A stretch of 64,000 nucleotides of DNA. It comes from Rotaria sordida (taxonomy: Eukaryota > Rotifera > Eurotatoria > Philodinida > Philodinidae). This document shows positions 62,231-64,000 of this stretch, in pieces. The position numbers were made by a program, and so were the translations under genes. Numbering within the stretch: position 1 is the first letter of the stretch; every line of letters begins with the position of its first letter. The stretch covers positions 1 through 64,000 of the forward strand of contig CAJNOL010000931.1 in the NCBI GenBank assembly GCA_905250125.1, written 5' to 3'. The notes beneath the pieces were generated by a model. That model did not search any database, was not told where the DNA came from, and worked only from the letters and a program-made list of their open reading frames with translations.

Positions 62231-63300
62231 ATAAAAGCCAACCACACTGAATGTTCAACCTATAACACGACCAAGGCATAAATATTCACACGTAGCAATG
62301 TTGCAATCGGTAACGGTGAACGGCAGTCCCAGTACAGTCTAGGATTCCTTACTAGCCGGTAGAAGCGATTTTTTTCAGATCGACTAGTCTAGAATTTTCT
62401 AAATTCTTTTGCTTATTTTTTCCTCATGTTCTTGCCAAAAGTTAGTATGGAGGTGTTTATTTTTGAATATCAGACCAGTTTTACGGATATCTATGACAGT
62501 TTCTTTTGAAAAACATGGATAAGACTGACTATATTTAGTCAATATTCATCGAAATACACTTCATATACTTTATCAAGCCATTTCGTTCCCAAGTTCTATG
62601 ATCGAAACGAAATGGAGCAGTGGTTCTTCATTGTAATTTATCAGTATTTCCGTCTAATTTGGATTATTTATATTATGTCCTTCCGTTACAGCTCTAGTGG
62701 AAAGCTTCATAAGTGTCACTCTGTTATCAATATGTGACAAGAGCATGCTAATTTGAATCCATTTTATTTAAGCCTACATAGACATTAAAGTTTCAAAAAC
62801 TAATTGCTCTTGAAGATTTGGGTAGGAATGGGGAAAATGAAGCATTTGGTCTTTATTGTTATACAATCTTATATGAACTGAGCAAGAAATAATATGGTTT
62901 CGACAAGTTTTAACACTAGACTCTGCATGGCTAAGAATTGATGAAGAGTAGCTTTGACCTAGCCTCTAAGTCAGTTAAAGTGCGGAGTCTTTGCTATTCA
63001 CATTAGAGAACTGTACTATGCAAATCACACACACCATGCAGAAACTGAAAACCAGTATGTCAGAAAAGCTACCAAGCTGTCGTAGACATTCAAATCTCTG
63101 TCAGCAAACTAAAAGAGCATTAAATGGCAAATTTTTCATGATTTTCAGAATCAGATAAGAAGACAGGACTACATTTCTCACGATATCCTTCAATATCTAT
63201 TGATAATAACGTGTCAGAAAAGCTCTTGAGTGGTAAAACCGAAGTTTTGAGTAATTTGTATAATGATTCAGAGATAGGTATGACTCATATAAGACGAGAA
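62231..63300. other. Intergenic, no supported gene
   Basis: AT-rich with a GC-richer patch at about 62300-62370; nothing recognisable. Confidence 0.3.
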
Positions 63301-63318
63301 AACTCCACGATGACTCAT

Positions 63319-63381
63319 GTCGGTCTACCGACCGGTTCGATCCGGTCTAATCGGTTTAGATCGGTACCAGTACCGATCTAG
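63319..63381. repeat. GC-rich inverted-repeat patch (ACCGGT / GATCGGTACC)
   Basis: CGGTCTACCGACCGGTTCGA followed by TCCGGTCTAATCGG and GATCGGTACCAGTACCGATC forms nested self-complementary stretches, next to hairpin 18. It is similar in style, but not in sequence, to the MITE at 54181. Possibly a decayed MITE. Confidence 0.45.
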
Positions 63382-63382
63382 A

Positions 63383-63531
63383 AGAGTGTGAGTGTGAATG
63401 TGGGACTGGGTGTGTGAGCGTGGGTGTCGGTGGGTGTGAATATTCATCTCAAATATTCACATCCCCACCAAAAGTCATATCCCACATCCACTCACGCCTA
63501 CATCCATAGCAACAACTATACCCACACCCTT
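63383..63531. repeat. Telomere-like G/C hairpin 18
   Basis: G/T arm 63383-63439 (GAGTGTGAGTGTGAATGTGG...), core GAATATTCATCTCAAATATTC, C/A arm 63461-63531 (CACATCCCCACC...CCCACACCCTT). The ATATTCATCT core is shared with hairpin 16. Confidence 0.75.
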
Positions 63532-64000
63532 CCCTGCTGTGGATTTTCAACATCAGTTTCAATAACATTACTAACCGACAATAGGAACCTCCTTTTCATT
63601 CAAGAATTCACGGATGACTCTTTAGCACTGTAGTGATGATAAAAAATCCGAAATCGGAAAACTCAAGATAGTAATGTCGGATAGAGGAAGGAGGCAGCAT
63701 TAAGGTACATTATATAATGGTTTCCGATCAGATCGTTTCAGAGCAAACATAATGTTCTTTATATTGTCTGCTTCTGTTTCTTGAAAGAATACAACAAGAA
63801 TAGTATATCGATATTATGCCATATCGCTCATCTCCCTTTCTGGACCGTCATCTCGGAAAATCTTAGAATGTGTGAAGTAAAAATACCTATATTCGAGAAA
63901 AGAAAGACGGTTAGATACTTCGTCTACCCGATAAAACAGAAGAATGCTTCATTTCTACCAGTGGTTTTTTGCATTTAGGCTGTTGACTGACCCAAAGTTT
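63532..64000. other. Right end, no supported gene
   Basis: No recognisable gene; ORF 63781-63978 (+) lacks domain content. Confidence 0.3.

Overview
The window is AT-rich nuclear DNA of a small animal, most likely a bdelloid rotifer (Adineta/Rotaria-like). This is inferred from animal genes (kinesin light chain, MAPKAPK2/3-type kinase, lamin-type intermediate filament, RNF113, riboflavin transporter). It is supported by mostly 50-70 nt introns, acceptor-like TTTTAG/ATAG just before several start codons (fits spliced-leader trans-splicing), an intronless glutamate receptor with a K+-channel-like pore, and many degenerate TGTGGG-like tracts, a unit reported for bdelloid telomeres. No database search was possible. 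Gene names rest on motifs and exon phases that close exactly; the one exception is a missing acceptor in the vWA gene.

Layout, left to right. 18-2401 (+) kinesin light chain, 4 exons, with a foldback MITE in intron 2. 2630-3600 a ~1 kb imperfect palindrome. 6625-7911 (-) a small vWA-domain protein. 10701-12787 (-) a MAPKAPK2/3-like kinase in 12 exons, two of them only 7 nt. 15519-22511 (-) a 1209-residue SAM/AAA+ ATPase with a degenerate second AAA module and a Cys/His-rich tail. 25264-31127 (+) a 1053-residue coiled-coil protein with an Ala-rich hydrophobic segment. 33484-35010 a composite foldback element and a broken mariner. 36499-39066 (+) the glutamate receptor. 43252-45255 (-) a lamin-like intermediate filament protein.

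From about 45 kb to the right end the window becomes transposon- and repeat-rich. It holds a piggyBac with TTAA duplications and a broken transposase (52277-54659) that itself contains a MITE, and a 53-bp tandem array. Next come an RNF113/Cwc24 pseudogene with in-frame stops (56040-56798), a hAT relic lying between two telomere-like hairpins (57600-58351), a 570-bp internally deleted piggyBac (58974-59543), and the N-terminal half of an SLC52A riboflavin transporter lying between a C-rich and a G-rich tract.

The most distinctive feature is a dispersed family of about 19 short foldback loci. In each, a G/T-rich arm (GTGTGGG/GTGTGAG-like) is followed by a short non-repetitive core and then the complementary C/A-rich arm. 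Several share the same core, so they behave as a repeat family, yet the arrangement is that of two telomeres joined end to end. The genes do not form an operon or an obvious pathway; they are separate eukaryotic genes.
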